IMG/VR virus record: IMGVR_UViG_3300045581_000594
Coordinates: 1 to 64,000 of that record
Direction: 5' to 3' (one strand)
Source: a virus
DNA length: 64,000 nt
Shown one piece after another: positions 50,091-59,581 of the stretch (the stretch's first letter is position 1; every line of letters starts with the position of its first letter). Both the position numbers and the translations under genes were made by a program. The notes under the pieces were generated by a model. It saw nothing but the letters and a program-made list of their open reading frames with translations. It did no database searches and was not told the origin of the DNA.

Positions 50091-50528
50091 ATGCACGATA
50101 CCCTATTAACCTTATCAGCGAAGCTGACCATGTCGTTCGTGGGGGCCCTCTTATCCTTTATGTCTACTCCTATTTTAGCCGCTGCAGAAAACTTCCCATC
50201 ATGGTTCTCCGAATATGGGGCACTTGGTTTGATGTGTAGTTTCCTGATCTACGCGCTGAAGATTATGCACGGGATAAACCAGCAGCTTCAAAAAGACTGG
50301 AGAGAGGATCGGCGTAAGTCGGAGGTGGAGCGTCTGGCCGACCGAGATCGATTTTACGGGAAGATTGAAGACCTGTTCCGCGACTCGGCAGAGTCGAGGG
50401 AAAGACTGGTAAAAAGTTTCGAGACCTTGTCGGACAGCATCGATGCTTCTTGCCGGAAGCACGCCGAGGGCTTAGACAGCTTGGAGCGGACGATCAAGAA
50501 CCAAACCCTACACCACCACATCTCATGA
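50091..50528 (+). CDS. Putative holin with coiled-coil tail
   Basis: A 145-residue protein. Residues about 10-32 (LTMSFVGALLSFMSTPILAAA) and about 42-60 (YGALGLMCSFLIYALKIM) are membrane segments. The first could also be a signal peptide ending at AAA. A long charged helix follows (NQQLQKDWREDRRKSEVERLADRDRF) to the C-terminus. It is two genes upstream of the endolysin, which supports a holin; an Rz-like spanin is the alternative. Confidence 0.6.
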   Translation: MHDTLLTLSAKLTMSFVGALLSFMSTPILAAAENFPSWFSEYGALGLMCSFLIYALKIMHGINQQLQKDWREDRRKSEVERLADRDRFYGKIEDLFRDSAESRERLVKSFETLSDSIDASCRKHAEGLDSLERTIKNQTLHHHIS

Positions 50529-50989
50529 TTCCTGTCGGAACCAAAATGGAAGTCCCACTCTCTGGGCCGTTTCGCAGCAAATTGCATTTCTTAGCCGTGA
50601 AGCGCGAGAGCGACGGGGAGATTTTCGTCGAGTTGCTTTCGCCGCTCCTTGTCATGACCCGTATCGGGCTGGTGGAGATCCCGAAGGGGTTCATCTCAGA
50701 TGGAGCATCGATCCCCAAGATGGCCCGAGGCATCGTGGGTGATCCTTTCGAGCTGGAATACCTCGCCCCAGCCGTTGTGCATGATGCCTTCTACCGCAAG
50801 GGATTTCTGGATCATGTCTCCCGTGGGGTGGCCGATGGCATCTTCAAGGATTTGCTTTGGGACACAGGTGTTCCGAAGTGGAAAGTCCCGCCGTTCTATG
50901 CAGCCGTTCGGGCTGGGGGTTGGCGGGCATACAAGAAGGTGTCTACGATCTCGGTCATCCCAAAAGCCATACTTCTCCGTGAATCATGA
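50525..50989 (+). CDS. DUF1353-family protein
   Basis: ATG 50525 overlaps the previous stop. The protein contains VEIPKGFISDGASIPKMARGIVGDP and then PAVVHDAFYRKG, the two hallmark blocks of DUF1353 (IPxGFxxDxASIP and AAxxHDxLY). The family is common in phage tails and lysis regions; some think it has a metal site based on H and D residues. 154 residues long. Confidence 0.85.
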   Translation: MIPVGTKMEVPLSGPFRSKLHFLAVKRESDGEIFVELLSPLLVMTRIGLVEIPKGFISDGASIPKMARGIVGDPFELEYLAPAVVHDAFYRKGFLDHVSRGVADGIFKDLLWDTGVPKWKVPPFYAAVRAGGWRAYKKVSTISVIPKAILLRES

Positions 50990-51363
50990 ATCCTCTACTC
51001 AAAGCCTTGTTCGAGAACAGAGGTAGCCGTAAGGCTTCGGGGAAGAAAGTGTTTCCGACGAACCACCCAATGGTGAAGAATGAGGATGGTTCGGTGAGTA
51101 ACGTGATCCTGAGTGGGGAGGATATCATGAACCCAGATGGCACATACAGCTATACAGTGGCTTTCCCTACTATGGTAGAGGGAAAGAAATACGAGAAAGA
51201 TGAGGCTTTCGAAATTGCCAAAAAGAATGGACTTGAGAACTACCCGCGATTCGGTAGCGTCAAGGATATGAACAAGTGGGCGGAGAAGAATCACGGACGT
51301 ATCGATGAGGCTGGGTATCTGAAACGCGGTCTTTTAAGTGGACGCCGACCTCCTTTTAAGTGA
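50986..51363 (+). CDS. Hypothetical protein upstream of endolysin (125 aa)
   Basis: A basic protein; the body has FPTNHPMVKNEDGSVSNVIL, FPTMVEGKKYEKDEAFEIAKKN and MNKWAEKNHGRIDEAGYLKRG. The last part resembles helix-rich termini of phage structural proteins that I cannot name. It overlaps the DUF1353 gene (ATGA) and precedes the endolysin by 9 nt. Confidence 0.6.
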   Translation: MNPLLKALFENRGSRKASGKKVFPTNHPMVKNEDGSVSNVILSGEDIMNPDGTYSYTVAFPTMVEGKKYEKDEAFEIAKKNGLENYPRFGSVKDMNKWAEKNHGRIDEAGYLKRGLLSGRRPPFK

Positions 51364-51372
51364 TCTTGCTTT

Positions 51373-51924
51373 ATGGATTTACCTATTCAATACCAGTGGC
51401 TGACTTCTCTTCGGGGCCTGCCGAACACAATCAAGGTGGCTTTGGCTGAGTATGGAGTGCAGGAGGTGATTGGGCGGGGGGACAATAAGACCATTCTGTC
51501 TTGGCGGGATGAGCTGAATCTGGCGGGCGCGAAAGTCGTCGGTTACTCAGGGGATGATATCCCGTGGTGCGGGCTGTTTGCTGCCATCGTTTGCTACCGC
51601 CGGAAGAAGAACGCCAGTGAGGTGGTCAAAGATCCGCTCTGGGCTCGGAACTGGGCGAAGTACGGGGTCAAGGCCGATCGGGCGATCCTCGGGGATATCC
51701 TTGTGTTTTCTAGGGGGAGCAGCGGGCATGTCGGTTTTTACGTAGGGGAGGACTCCTCCTGCTACCACGTCCTCGGCGGGAACCAAAGCGACAAGGTCTG
51801 TATCACCCGCATCTTGAAATCTCGCTGTATTGCAGTTCGCCGCCCACCATACATCACTGTACCAAAAGCTGCCAAACCTTACCAGCTGGCGGCCACAGGC
51901 TCTGTCTCGGCGAACGAGGCTTAA
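51373..51924 (+). CDS. CHAP/NlpC-P60-type endolysin (TIGR02594-like)
   Basis: A 183-residue cysteine peptidase or amidase. The catalytic motif DDIPWCGLFA gives Cys66; GHVGFYVGE gives His119; and GGNQ gives Asn137. The order Cys-His-Asn and the words PWCGxF, GDILVF and GGNQ follow the TIGR02594 family. It would cleave peptidoglycan cross-bridges at lysis. There is no signal peptide, so it needs the holin upstream. It is the last gene of the lysis cluster before a hairpin. Confidence 0.85.
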   Translation: MDLPIQYQWLTSLRGLPNTIKVALAEYGVQEVIGRGDNKTILSWRDELNLAGAKVVGYSGDDIPWCGLFAAIVCYRRKKNASEVVKDPLWARNWAKYGVKADRAILGDILVFSRGSSGHVGFYVGEDSSCYHVLGGNQSDKVCITRILKSRCIAVRRPPYITVPKAAKPYQLAATGSVSANEA

Positions 51925-51933
51925 ATTAAACTT

Positions 51934-51950
51934 CCCTATTCTGAATAGGG
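51934..51950 (+). terminator. Small hairpin after endolysin
   Basis: CCCTATT and AATAGGG pair (7 bp, loop CTG). No T-run follows, so it is a weak or rho-assisted terminator, or an mRNA stabiliser. Confidence 0.45.
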
Positions 51951-51981
51951 TGGTATACTGCGAGGGCAAGCATATTACCTT

Positions 51982-53943
51982 ATGGCTACCGAAGATCCTC
52001 CATCCATGATCCCTAGAATTGTGGGGATTCTCGACCCAGAAACTGGCCACTACTCCGTAGTCGTCAGGGTTCCTGTTGACTTGAAACTCAAGTATCCCGA
52101 TGAGCCTTGGAGGACGGGGATCGCTGATATCGGGCTACCTAAGCGGGAGTCCGATAAGTATGATGGGTATGTCTTGGTTGATTTCCTTCCGGCCAGCCCG
52201 ACTGGTGAATCCTCTGACATACTTTGGGTATTCGAGAAATTGGATAGCCCGCATTGGAACACTCGTACTCACTCAAGGGCTGGACTCATCCCCAATAAAT
52301 TCCAGTCGTTTGTCACGGAAACCAAGACTGAGTATGATACGTCTCCATTGGCCGACCTTACACCTCTGACGGGGGATGTGGTTTTTTCCCGTATTGAAGA
52401 CAAAGAGGCTACAGGGAAGGCCAGAAAGACCGACGTGACGGAGGAGATCAGTGAGGATATCAGCCCTCTGGAAGGCGAGCTCACGGACACGTGGGGCGTC
52501 AATACCACTGAGGAATCTTTGGTAGTGGACGGAACACCCACGGACTCCGGTTACGGGGTGAAAGATGCGAGAGTCGTCCCTTTGGGTAATGGCAAGTCCA
52601 TCAAGTTCACCGAACGATATCCTGCGGACGAGGATGAGGACGGGATCATTTATACCCTTGAAGGGGAGAGTTACGACGAATCGTCCGAGGCAGTTGTTTA
52701 TGTCCGGAAGAGCTTAGTTGACGCGTCTCAGGCGGATACTCTGGCTGACGCCGCACGTGCCGACGATTATATTGTAGAGATTCAACCGCTGGATAAGTGG
52801 CACTCGATCATGGTCTCGTCTAAGATCGTTGATCTGCCTCCTGCTTCTTTGGGAGAGCTCACAGATACATGGGGCGTAAATACCACGGAAAAAGAACTCG
52901 TTGATGATGGGACACCGACCGAATATGGTTTCGGGGTTAAGGAAGGCAGAGTCGTTCCGCTGAGCAACGGCAAGTCTGTCAAGTTCACCGAACGATACCC
53001 TGAGCCAGCTGAAGAGGATGTGATCTATACGCTTGAGGGGCAGGACTATGACGAGTCCTCGAAGGCGGTGATCGATGTAACGAAGAGTTTGGTATCCGCT
53101 ACAGCTGCGGAGTCGCTGGCAAATGCTAGACGGGATGACGGGGAGATTGTGGAAATTCGTCCGTTGGACAAATGGCACTCGATCCTCATATCTTCAAAGA
53201 TCGCAGACCTTCCTGAGATGCAGGAATGGGATGAGACGATCCGTATAGACTTACCAAACAAATTGCTTAGTGTGGGGGTTGTGTGGGATGCGAAAGACGG
53301 AGGCTATGAGAACGCCAGCGGTGTTGATAACATCCCACTCATTCAGGCGGATAACCTGCCATGGAAGATGGCCGCACAAGCGCAGGCAAGTGCGTCCTGC
53401 TTCGGGTCTCCGTTTATCGAGATCGAGCCCGGATATAACGGACCTGCAGTCGCCCGTGTCACACGTGAGTTTTTCGATGATCCTCCTATCCTGACAGCTG
53501 GGGATATCCATATCTTCCGTCCTGTTACGGGAATACTAACCATCCGAGGATTCAGTATCGACTCCTCTCAAGTCTCAACGAAGTCGGGTATTGGTTCGAT
53601 CGCGTTCGGCTCGGACATATCCAATAGGCTCGACAAAGACAACAAACTGTCGATCACGAATTTTGGTCCATTTGAGCATGACGGGTTGTCCCCCATAGTA
53701 GTTGATCTAGGAGATAGCCCCAACGTAGTGGTCACCAAATCCGCATCCGCAGGAAGTTCACCAGCTTCGGGTGTTTTCCCCGCCGCCACTGTGACTATTA
53801 ACGAAACCGCTTCCGCCACTGTGGAGTTCGCTGCAAGTTCTATACCACTTGTGACGGGTGATACCTACGTAGCCAATATCATTGTTCGCCCTTGGCGTGC
53901 GGGCAAATGGGTCCGTGAGACCTACACTGTAACTGTACCATAA
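51982..53943 (+). CDS. Putative tail/nozzle protein with internal tandem duplication
   Basis: A 653-residue beta-rich protein. Residues 165-290 and 291-413 are two copies of one domain: both start GELTDTWGVNTTE, share GNGKS(I/V)KFTERYP and YTLEG, and end LDKWHSI(M/L)xSSKIxDLP. The C-terminus (SAGSSPASGVFPAATVTINETASATVEF) is fibre-like. No metal or catalytic motif is visible. Because the window lacks another nozzle-like gene, it is a candidate for the distal tail tube or an appendage; this is inference. Confidence 0.6.
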   Translation: MATEDPPSMIPRIVGILDPETGHYSVVVRVPVDLKLKYPDEPWRTGIADIGLPKRESDKYDGYVLVDFLPASPTGESSDILWVFEKLDSPHWNTRTHSRAGLIPNKFQSFVTETKTEYDTSPLADLTPLTGDVVFSRIEDKEATGKARKTDVTEEISEDISPLEGELTDTWGVNTTEESLVVDGTPTDSGYGVKDARVVPLGNGKSIKFTERYPADEDEDGIIYTLEGESYDESSEAVVYVRKSLVDASQADTLADAARADDYIVEIQPLDKWHSIMVSSKIVDLPPASLGELTDTWGVNTTEKELVDDGTPTEYGFGVKEGRVVPLSNGKSVKFTERYPEPAEEDVIYTLEGQDYDESSKAVIDVTKSLVSATAAESLANARRDDGEIVEIRPLDKWHSILISSKIADLPEMQEWDETIRIDLPNKLLSVGVVWDAKDGGYENASGVDNIPLIQADNLPWKMAAQAQASASCFGSPFIEIEPGYNGPAVARVTREFFDDPPILTAGDIHIFRPVTGILTIRGFSIDSSQVSTKSGIGSIAFGSDISNRLDKDNKLSITNFGPFEHDGLSPIVVDLGDSPNVVVTKSASAGSSPASGVFPAATVTINETASATVEFAASSIPLVTGDTYVANIIVRPWRAGKWVRETYTVTVP

Positions 53944-53945
53944 CG

Positions 53946-54899
53946 ATGTCTAGCCTAGATAAAAGACCATCTTTGATCCCGAAAGCAAAGACCTACTCAG
54001 GTTTGGGTAGGAGTCAAGACTCCAAGATCAGACAGAGTACTGGATATTCCGGTGTCGGAAAAAGCCCAGAAACTAAAATCAACGAGCAGATCAAGCGCGT
54101 TGACAAATTTCTAGCCGACGAGGCAAGGAAAAAAGGAGAGGACCCACCACCGAAGATTTCCTCAAGGAGCTCCGAGATGACTATGGAGCAGAAGATGGAA
54201 GCCCTGCGTAACGCTCGTGCTGCATATCTCGATAAGTTGGCCGATGATAAGGAGGATGGCGGTGCGCCTGCAGGCACGGAAATGACCCTTGAGGAAAAAG
54301 TGGAGGCTGTCCGTAACTCTAAGTCTCCTGCCTCTGAGAAGACTAGTGAAGAACTTTCTAGGAGACCCGATGCCCCACCCCCAGAGCAACCATCCGGAGC
54401 CCCACAGAAACAGCAGTTTACTGTCACCACTGATGTGGTTGAAGAAAAGCCTGAGCGTCCTGAACTCATAGACGATTCGACTGTCGTGTCGCCTTCAGAT
54501 GAAGAAGATCTGCTTAATTTCCCATTCAGAGTGACTTCTAGTTTTAACCCAGATACTGAAGTATGGGAATATGAGGTATACACGGGGATTGCTGGGGGCA
54601 TAACTATACCGACCACTGCACCAAAATTGGTAGTTACGGATGATGATTACATCTATGTGGAGATCACAAGGGATCTCAGCAGCCGAGTGGTGACTGGTGC
54701 GATATTGTCCTCCGGCAACCTGATCCCTGATTCTGATTACACGTATCAGTTCGTGAACATCGCGCAGGTCAATGCGGGCGATGTGGTGCAACACAGATTC
54801 GAAGATATTCGTGTGAGCGAGTTCCTGATTGCTGAGGCGGGTGAATTGAAGTTGCTTACAGTCTTTGATACAACCAATTCCTACGACCCACCGCCATAA
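53946..54899 (+). CDS. Tail-associated hypothetical protein (317 aa)
   Basis: The N-terminal 160 residues are disordered and charged, with two copies of a word (EMTMEQKMEALRNAR and EMTLEEKVEAVRNSK). The C-terminal half is beta-rich with an E-Y-E-V-Y-T-G-I-A-G-G-I pattern. It overlaps the next gene by 1 nt (TAATG). It probably belongs to the tail or appendage complex; no known domain is visible. Confidence 0.55.
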   Translation: MSSLDKRPSLIPKAKTYSGLGRSQDSKIRQSTGYSGVGKSPETKINEQIKRVDKFLADEARKKGEDPPPKISSRSSEMTMEQKMEALRNARAAYLDKLADDKEDGGAPAGTEMTLEEKVEAVRNSKSPASEKTSEELSRRPDAPPPEQPSGAPQKQQFTVTTDVVEEKPERPELIDDSTVVSPSDEEDLLNFPFRVTSSFNPDTEVWEYEVYTGIAGGITIPTTAPKLVVTDDDYIYVEITRDLSSRVVTGAILSSGNLIPDSDYTYQFVNIAQVNAGDVVQHRFEDIRVSEFLIAEAGELKLLTVFDTTNSYDPPP

Positions 54900-55882
54900 T
54901 GGCCGAACGTGTTACAACCCCCAGTTTGAGATTCCGCTTTGTAGAGAAGACTACCGCACAAGTAGGAAGTCTGACGGATTATCCCGTGCAGATCACACTC
55001 GGTCAAGCGGCTGAGATATTTCACAGGGTAAGAAACGCATCATGGTATAGTGGATCTATAGACATTCAATACGGGACAGCTCCATTTGACGATCATTACG
55101 AGATCTTCATTCCGTCCATTAGCCAGCCTGCGCCATTGATTCAGGAGGTCGTCAATCTTGCGACACCACACGCATCCAAGCGGGGATACGCCTTCAAAAA
55201 GAAAGGTGTGGCAGATGAATTCGGGAATCTGCTCTATGAGCAAACCATGGTGGCTGGGGCTGATGACTATTACGATGCCGACTACCAATCAGGAGCCTAT
55301 GATCCAGATGACGTCTGGAGAGACGGCAAATCAAGGGAGGCATCAATTCACGCCTCGGATCTCGTCGAATGGGACAATCTCGATGGTGGGGTCACAACTG
55401 GATTCTCATTTTTATCAGTCGCAGAAGGTGGAGGGACTGATCCAGCATCGTCAGGAGTTTATGCCTTTGATTCTAGGTTCAACTTTATTGGCAACGAAAA
55501 CACCTTTGCATATGTGATTTTCAGTGGGGAGATCGCCTGGGTGGATGTCAACGGATCAGGAAACCCGATTGATCCACTGAATGAGCTTTATCTAGGCGTC
55601 GAGTTTAAGGCCGTATCAACGCCAATGCTGGATGTCACAAGCATATCAACAAAAGCCAGCGGAGATCCAAACGCAGTCTCAGCTTCGATCAAATTCATTC
55701 TCAGGCTTTCAAATTCTGATCTGGTATGTGACCTTGAAATCTCACCATTTATCTTTATTCTAGGGACTTATGACAGCCATACTGGGACTGATTTTGTTTT
55801 ACTGGCAGACACTTGGTGGCCGTCCGCCAAGAATAGCCCAGCTGTACCTGTATGGGACACTACGACCGGAGCCAAACTCTAG
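54899..55882 (+). CDS. Tail-associated hypothetical protein (327 aa)
   Basis: A beta-rich protein with many Asp, Tyr and Gly (DYYDADYQSGAYDPDDVWRDG) and a late hydrophobic strand region (LVCDLEISPFIFILGTYDS). It has no signal peptide or enzymatic motif. It is likely a structural appendage or head-tail protein by position. Confidence 0.55.
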   Translation: MAERVTTPSLRFRFVEKTTAQVGSLTDYPVQITLGQAAEIFHRVRNASWYSGSIDIQYGTAPFDDHYEIFIPSISQPAPLIQEVVNLATPHASKRGYAFKKKGVADEFGNLLYEQTMVAGADDYYDADYQSGAYDPDDVWRDGKSREASIHASDLVEWDNLDGGVTTGFSFLSVAEGGGTDPASSGVYAFDSRFNFIGNENTFAYVIFSGEIAWVDVNGSGNPIDPLNELYLGVEFKAVSTPMLDVTSISTKASGDPNAVSASIKFILRLSNSDLVCDLEISPFIFILGTYDSHTGTDFVLLADTWWPSAKNSPAVPVWDTTTGAKL

Positions 55883-55948
55883 GCCGAATCAGCCCAATTC
55901 CTGTAACTCGGCTCTTGTAATTCTAAACAAATCCTGTAAGCTACCCTC

Positions 55949-56881
55949 ATGGCCACTACCCTAGCTGAGATAACCGATCTCTTAGAAGATTACACCGAGA
56001 CAAACGGGGCGTTTCTTCCTGCCTTGAATCAGGTTCTTTCGAGGCTTTACAAGATCGGGATCTACAAAGACCTCACTGTGCAGTATAGCCTCCCCGTGTT
56101 CAACGGCCGCATAGTTCTGCCCGAGGACGCAGCCTCGATCATCCACGCTAGGGTGAGCGGAAATCCTACCCCACCCGCCTCTCTTTGGCATGACTACAAG
56201 AGCACGGGCGGAGCCACCACGGGAGTCCCCGTGCTCGTGGATGACGGATACTCCCCTGTCATTGCTGCCCCGCCTGAAGCGGGTGTCACCACCATCGGTC
56301 TGTCCCCCTCCGTCCTTAGCCCTACGACGACAGGACACCCTGCGAACCAAGCCACAATCATTATCGATGGGGATGATGGATCACGGGTGATCCGTGCGGA
56401 GTTCAGCGGACATGACCATGATGACTTTTTCTCTTTTGATGACCCCGTGACAGCTATTCGGTCAATTCGATTCGAAGGGTTCGGGGACACCAGATACGAT
56501 CTCCTCTACACCGTAGGAGACCTCACTTCTTCCTTCGCCACAGTTGGGCCCGATGCTGGGGTTGTCCGCTACCGCCGATATCGCGTCGCCGAGGGCGTCC
56601 AAGACGGGGTCTACGTCCATGTCCTGTGCCGCAGGAAATTTCTCCCCTTGAAGAACGCCGAGGATATCTCCTATGTCGACAACATCGCCTCCATCAAACT
56701 CGGGCTCATGGCTCGGATGTATGAGGACAACGCCGACCTCGAACGCGCCGACGCCTTCTGGGCTCGCTGCGCCGAACGACTCGATGAGGAATCCGACTCT
56801 GAAACGGGGGCTGCCCGTCCTATTTTGAACGTCGACCCCTACGGCCTCGGCGGTCATTCTCCTATTGAGCCAATGCTATGA
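55949..56881 (+). CDS. Head-tail adaptor / tail tubular protein A-like
   Basis: A 310-residue protein. The N-terminus MATTLAEITDLLEDYTETNGAFLPALNQVLSRLYKIG is an alpha-helical start as in T7 gp11-like adaptors, followed by strands with GRIVLPEDAASII, a variable insert with Gly/Pro-rich sequence, and a C-terminal helical region with RKFLPLKNAEDISYVDNIASIKLGLMARMYEDNADLERADAFW. The spacing of these blocks resembles short-tailed phage adaptors. It would bind the portal ring and extend the channel. Confidence 0.6.
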   Translation: MATTLAEITDLLEDYTETNGAFLPALNQVLSRLYKIGIYKDLTVQYSLPVFNGRIVLPEDAASIIHARVSGNPTPPASLWHDYKSTGGATTGVPVLVDDGYSPVIAAPPEAGVTTIGLSPSVLSPTTTGHPANQATIIIDGDDGSRVIRAEFSGHDHDDFFSFDDPVTAIRSIRFEGFGDTRYDLLYTVGDLTSSFATVGPDAGVVRYRRYRVAEGVQDGVYVHVLCRRKFLPLKNAEDISYVDNIASIKLGLMARMYEDNADLERADAFWARCAERLDEESDSETGAARPILNVDPYGLGGHSPIEPML

Positions 56882-56882
56882 A

Positions 56883-57386
56883 ATGCTCCTAGTAAACCCT
56901 ACCTTGAGTCAGATCCAGCGGGCGAAGAAAGAAGCCCAAGAGCTAGGTGTGCTCAAGAACTCGGCTACCAAAGGTGCGGGGAACATGAGCGGCATGCTGG
57001 GAGAGATCTTGTTCCACTCCTACTATGGGGGCAAGCGGGCTCCTAAATCCTGCCGCACGCACGACGTCACGCTGAAGAACGGGTTGAAGGTGGATGTCAA
57101 GTCTCAGCTCACCCAGAACGTGGTAAGTCTGGGTTCCGTGGTTCGGATATACGCCCCGTGGGAAAGCAAGGATTGGCTCACATCTAAATGTGATGTATAC
57201 TATTTCATTAAGATTCAGCGGGGAACATTCTTCTCTGCGTTTATCGGGTGGATATACGCGAGCAGCCTGCTTGACACGTTTGAGTTCACCCCCGTAGGGG
57301 ATATTAACCCCTTCGACGGGAGGAGAGCCAGTGCCGACGAGTTCTCTGCTGAGGCGTCGGCACTGAAATCTGCTGACCTATTCTGA
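56883..57386 (+). CDS. PD-(D/E)XK nuclease-like protein
   Basis: I take ATG 56883 (167 residues); an in-frame TTG 18 nt upstream is less likely. The protein has G-x-x-L-G-E-I-L-F (Glu) then T-H-D-V-T-L-K-N-G-L-K-V-D-V-K-S, which fits the E...D...DxK pattern of the PD-(D/E)XK nuclease fold. The rest is of mixed strands and helices. A restriction-like or recombination nuclease, or a non-catalytic member, is possible. Its 3' end overlaps the convergent primase-helicase stop. Confidence 0.55.
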   Translation: MLLVNPTLSQIQRAKKEAQELGVLKNSATKGAGNMSGMLGEILFHSYYGGKRAPKSCRTHDVTLKNGLKVDVKSQLTQNVVSLGSVVRIYAPWESKDWLTSKCDVYYFIKIQRGTFFSAFIGWIYASSLLDTFEFTPVGDINPFDGRRASADEFSAEASALKSADLF

Positions 57387-59561
57387 CATCACCAGCTCAG
57401 GGAACGCTGCACCGTTCTCGATGTCGTAACTCTGAGACAGGTTGATCTCCCACATCTTCCCACCGCCTACACCGCAGCTGCGGACGGGGCGGAGATGGTC
57501 GTTGTAGCGGCAGTTCTCCTCCAGCACAGTCATGCCCCGACGGATAAACTCCACGTTGTTCGAGTTGCCGACTGACCGCCCGCCGTTGCACTCGTGCAGC
57601 ACAACCTGAAACTCGGTCAAGGTTCCTCTCCAAACGAGCATATCGGGGGCGGATACTCTGACCTTCTTGGCGAAGAACTCGACCATCTCTGCAATAGCCG
57701 ATCGGCTGGAGTTGTCGTAAGCCGCTGCCTCAATGAACGGGTCTATGTAATTCACTACCCCGAAACGATTGGTAGCCTCGATTGAGGAGGGCACACTCCA
57801 GTCGAGAAGCCAGCGCAGCATGTGGGGCATCTCTTGGGAGATGATCTGCTCCACCCGCTGGTTCGACCCGAACTTGACGTTGCTCTTGCCGCTCGCCCTT
57901 AGAGCCATGATCTTGTCCCTATTGGAGGAATCAAGAGTGGGCAGAGCGGCAAGAGAATTGGCGTCGAGGTTCAGGGACATCATTACCCGCCCCGCCCAAG
58001 GGAGGGGGACGGCGTCTGCATACTTCGCATGGAACTCAAGACGGGGGTTTGCCACGCACCGCTTGGTGAGTTCGACGAACTTGCGCTGATCGGAGTAAGT
58101 GGCTGCCGCTGTCTGGTCATCGATAACCCACGCTGCAGATCCGCACAGATCCTTGTTGAAGGTGGTCTTGCCGGACAAATAGTCGGAGGCATCGCTGTAT
58201 CCGCCGACAGAAGTCCCGACGATCCGGTTGGTGAGCAGGGTTTTCCCGAACCCAGTAGGGCCGAGGAGGATAAGCAGATGACCCTGATCGAGGCGGTGGT
58301 TAAGCACCGCTTCGTAGAGACGCTTATACCACGCTAGGAAGTAGGGCAGGGTAGACTTGCCTTCTGAGTCATCGGCGAAGAACTGATGGAAGAAGGAGTG
58401 AATCCACGGCCACATCGCCGGATCTCCGTCGGCCGAAGGCTGAACGGCATGGGCTCGGTTGCTGTTGAGGATATGACGGCCGTTGAAACTGACCATCCGC
58501 TCCTTGGAGAAGACCACAGGGGCGACTTCCTCAACCCGATATTCGTTGGAGATGGTCAGGATCGCCTGATCTACCTCTGACAAAGACTGACCTTTCTTCC
58601 GTTTCATGCTGAAGTTGGCTTGACGCAGCTCAAGGAGCAGCAGCTCTTTGGGGATGGTCACAGGAGTTCCGTTCAGCAGTTTGTAGAAGTTCTTCCCGTT
58701 GAACCAGTAATGACCATAGAGTTTCGACATCTTCTGCAATTCGTATTTCTCTACAAATTGCTTACCGAAAATATCCCTCCACGACATGAAGCCTTTCTCG
58801 GCTCGGTCGGAATAGCAGACGATACCTTCTTCCCGCACCTGACATCCCTGCCGATCGACGCCGTCATCCACCCAGAACAAAGGCCCCCGTGCTCCGATCT
58901 CGAACGTCCCCTTCCATCGGTTCGGGAACTGTTTGTGGATCTGAGCCTCGATGTCTTCGAGGGGGATACTCGTCTCCGAGGTGGTGATAGGTGCGTCATT
59001 GAGCACTTTGAACAGGATGGTCTGAACATGAACCGGATCGAGAGGCTTCCCGATCTGCGTCCAGTCCTCCCCGATCTCGAAGAATCTCCCGATGTTCACG
59101 CTCGTGCGGTCGTATCCGGCGAGCAGCATGGATGCGCGTAGTGAGTCGGACAGTCTTTTCAGGAAGTTCTGAGCGATATCGGGGGAGATTGGCAGCGGCT
59201 CTTGGAACTCCCAGACCAGACGGACACCTCCAGAGAAGGTGCGACTCCTCCACGTGGGGAGAGGGCAGTCAACCGCCCGCGTCTTGATGAGCTCGTCGAT
59301 CTTCGCCCAGTCCTCCGGAGGAGCATCGTAGTCAGCCACCAACCCGTGAAGCCTGTTGATCGGATTGTCTTCATTGACGCGCATGGAGGAGTTCGTCCCC
59401 TCACATATGGAATAGAAACAGTGATCCGTGTCGGGCTTAGACCCCCAAGCCCTGAACTCCGCTTTGCTTTTTAGCACAGGACGGATGCAGGGTCTTTGAG
59501 AGATATCAGGGGACTCAATAACCAACGACTCTTGAAGGTTTTTAACGTAAAAGTATTTCAT
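57378..59561 (-). CDS. Primase-helicase (AEP-like primase plus SF3/D5-like helicase)
   Basis: A 727-residue protein. The N-terminal domain has HGLVADYDAP (D77, D79), then SGGVRLVWEF and VNIGRFFEIGEDWT, which looks like an archaeo-eukaryotic primase (DxD, then the RNA-recognition-like strands). The C-terminal helicase has Walker A GPTGFGKT (from about 434), VIDDQTAA for motif B, and later MMSLNLDANSL (motif C-like). It would open the fork and lay down primers for the polymerase. It is comparable to primase-helicase proteins of N4-like phages. The ATG follows the DNA polymerase stop. Confidence 0.85.
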   Translation of the reverse strand: MKYFYVKNLQESLVIESPDISQRPCIRPVLKSKAEFRAWGSKPDTDHCFYSICEGTNSSMRVNEDNPINRLHGLVADYDAPPEDWAKIDELIKTRAVDCPLPTWRSRTFSGGVRLVWEFQEPLPISPDIAQNFLKRLSDSLRASMLLAGYDRTSVNIGRFFEIGEDWTQIGKPLDPVHVQTILFKVLNDAPITTSETSIPLEDIEAQIHKQFPNRWKGTFEIGARGPLFWVDDGVDRQGCQVREEGIVCYSDRAEKGFMSWRDIFGKQFVEKYELQKMSKLYGHYWFNGKNFYKLLNGTPVTIPKELLLLELRQANFSMKRKKGQSLSEVDQAILTISNEYRVEEVAPVVFSKERMVSFNGRHILNSNRAHAVQPSADGDPAMWPWIHSFFHQFFADDSEGKSTLPYFLAWYKRLYEAVLNHRLDQGHLLILLGPTGFGKTLLTNRIVGTSVGGYSDASDYLSGKTTFNKDLCGSAAWVIDDQTAAATYSDQRKFVELTKRCVANPRLEFHAKYADAVPLPWAGRVMMSLNLDANSLAALPTLDSSNRDKIMALRASGKSNVKFGSNQRVEQIISQEMPHMLRWLLDWSVPSSIEATNRFGVVNYIDPFIEAAAYDNSSRSAIAEMVEFFAKKVRVSAPDMLVWRGTLTEFQVVLHECNGGRSVGNSNNVEFIRRGMTVLEENCRYNDHLRPVRSCGVGGGKMWEINLSQSYDIENGAAFPELVMSE

Positions 59562-59581
59562 CTGTGTCGTAAATGGTTAGA

